From the NCBI GenBank assembly GCA_039819225.1, contig JBCBSN010000107.1, forward strand, positions 1 through 13,774: a stretch of 13,774 nucleotides of DNA. Direction: 5' to 3'. This stretch comes from Ulvibacterium sp039819225 (GTDB taxonomy: Bacteria; Bacteroidota; Bacteroidia; Flavobacteriales; Flavobacteriaceae). The notes beneath the pieces are model-generated. The model ran no database searches. It was not told the origin of the DNA and was given only the letters and a program-made list of their open reading frames with translations. This document shows positions 13,697-13,774 of this stretch, piece after piece; position 1 is the first letter of the stretch, and each line of letters starts with the position of its first letter. The position numbers and the translations under genes were made by a program.

Positions 13697-13774
13697 TGTC
13701 CGCTGAGGGATGCTAGAACGTTGCACTACCAGAGATAAGACATAAGTCTCCCTTATCAATTTGTAAAAAAGGGG
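13697..13774. other. Terminal intergenic tail
   Basis: No gene is visible in the last 78 bases. A weak dyad, GATAAG (13734-13739) with CTTATC (13752-13757), with a smaller AGAC/GTCT dyad overlapping it, could form a hairpin after the DUF5060 gene, but there is no T-run and the sequence ends before the context is clear. Confidence 0.3.

Noticed and set aside
13734..13757. Possible terminator at the end of the window
   Set aside because: The 6-bp stem has a 12-base loop, is not G/C-rich and has no T-run, so it is not supported as a terminator.

Overview
The window looks like chromosomal DNA from a marine-type member of the Flavobacteriaceae (Bacteroidota). The evidence is a BlaI / M56 peptidase pair whose peptidase carries TonB-type C-terminal modules, signal sequences ending in F-S-C lipoboxes, DUF4230, Dabb and MutS-paralogue families typical of the phylum, AT-leaning intergenic DNA, and no Shine-Dalgarno sites deciding starts. 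The genus cannot be fixed from the sequence alone. All genes lie on the + strand. I saw no tRNA, rRNA, CRISPR array, transposase or phage gene.

Layout. 1-3312: an envelope-sensing block with the 3' end of a TonB-module gene, a BlaI/MecI repressor, an M56 (BlaR1-like) membrane peptidase with two tandem TonB-like modules, and a small lipoprotein with a degenerate module of the same kind. 3313-3630: a 318-bp gene-free stretch built from repeat words. 3631-6714: ruvC, a four-helix-bundle (23S rRNA intervening-sequence type) gene, hemW and a cyclase-family hydrolase. 6893-10659: a DUF4230 membrane protein, an exported Dabb protein overlapping it by 4 bases, a YjbR/MmcQ protein, a DinB/YfiT-like protein and a membrane-anchored MutS paralogue. 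10834-13696: a YdjM-type membrane hydrolase and a DUF5060 lipoprotein that is probably a glycoside hydrolase. These are mostly housekeeping and accessory enzymes rather than one pathway. Only the BlaI/M56/TonB-module genes look functionally tied together.

The most interesting material is non-coding or only secondarily coding. (1) hemW contains a 45-bp in-frame insertion with a perfect 9-bp stem, translated into 15 residues that ordinary HemW proteins lack; it resembles a palindromic intergenic repeat that has colonised a protein gene. (2) The spacers at 3320-3557 and 10698-10823 are diverged copies of one repeat family in opposite orientation (56/62 and 45/54 identical in two blocks by hand alignment), and a third block is shared with the blaI-M56 spacer. 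(3) Five exact copies of a 7-mer lie just before the TTG start of ruvC, and a degenerate TACTG/TTCAC array lies just before hemW. (4) The four-helix-bundle gene is bracketed by an 11-bp perfect inverted repeat (17/20 when extended), recalling the paired ends of rRNA intervening sequences. Together they suggest that this genome's spacers are assembled from a modular set of mobile or recombining repeat words.
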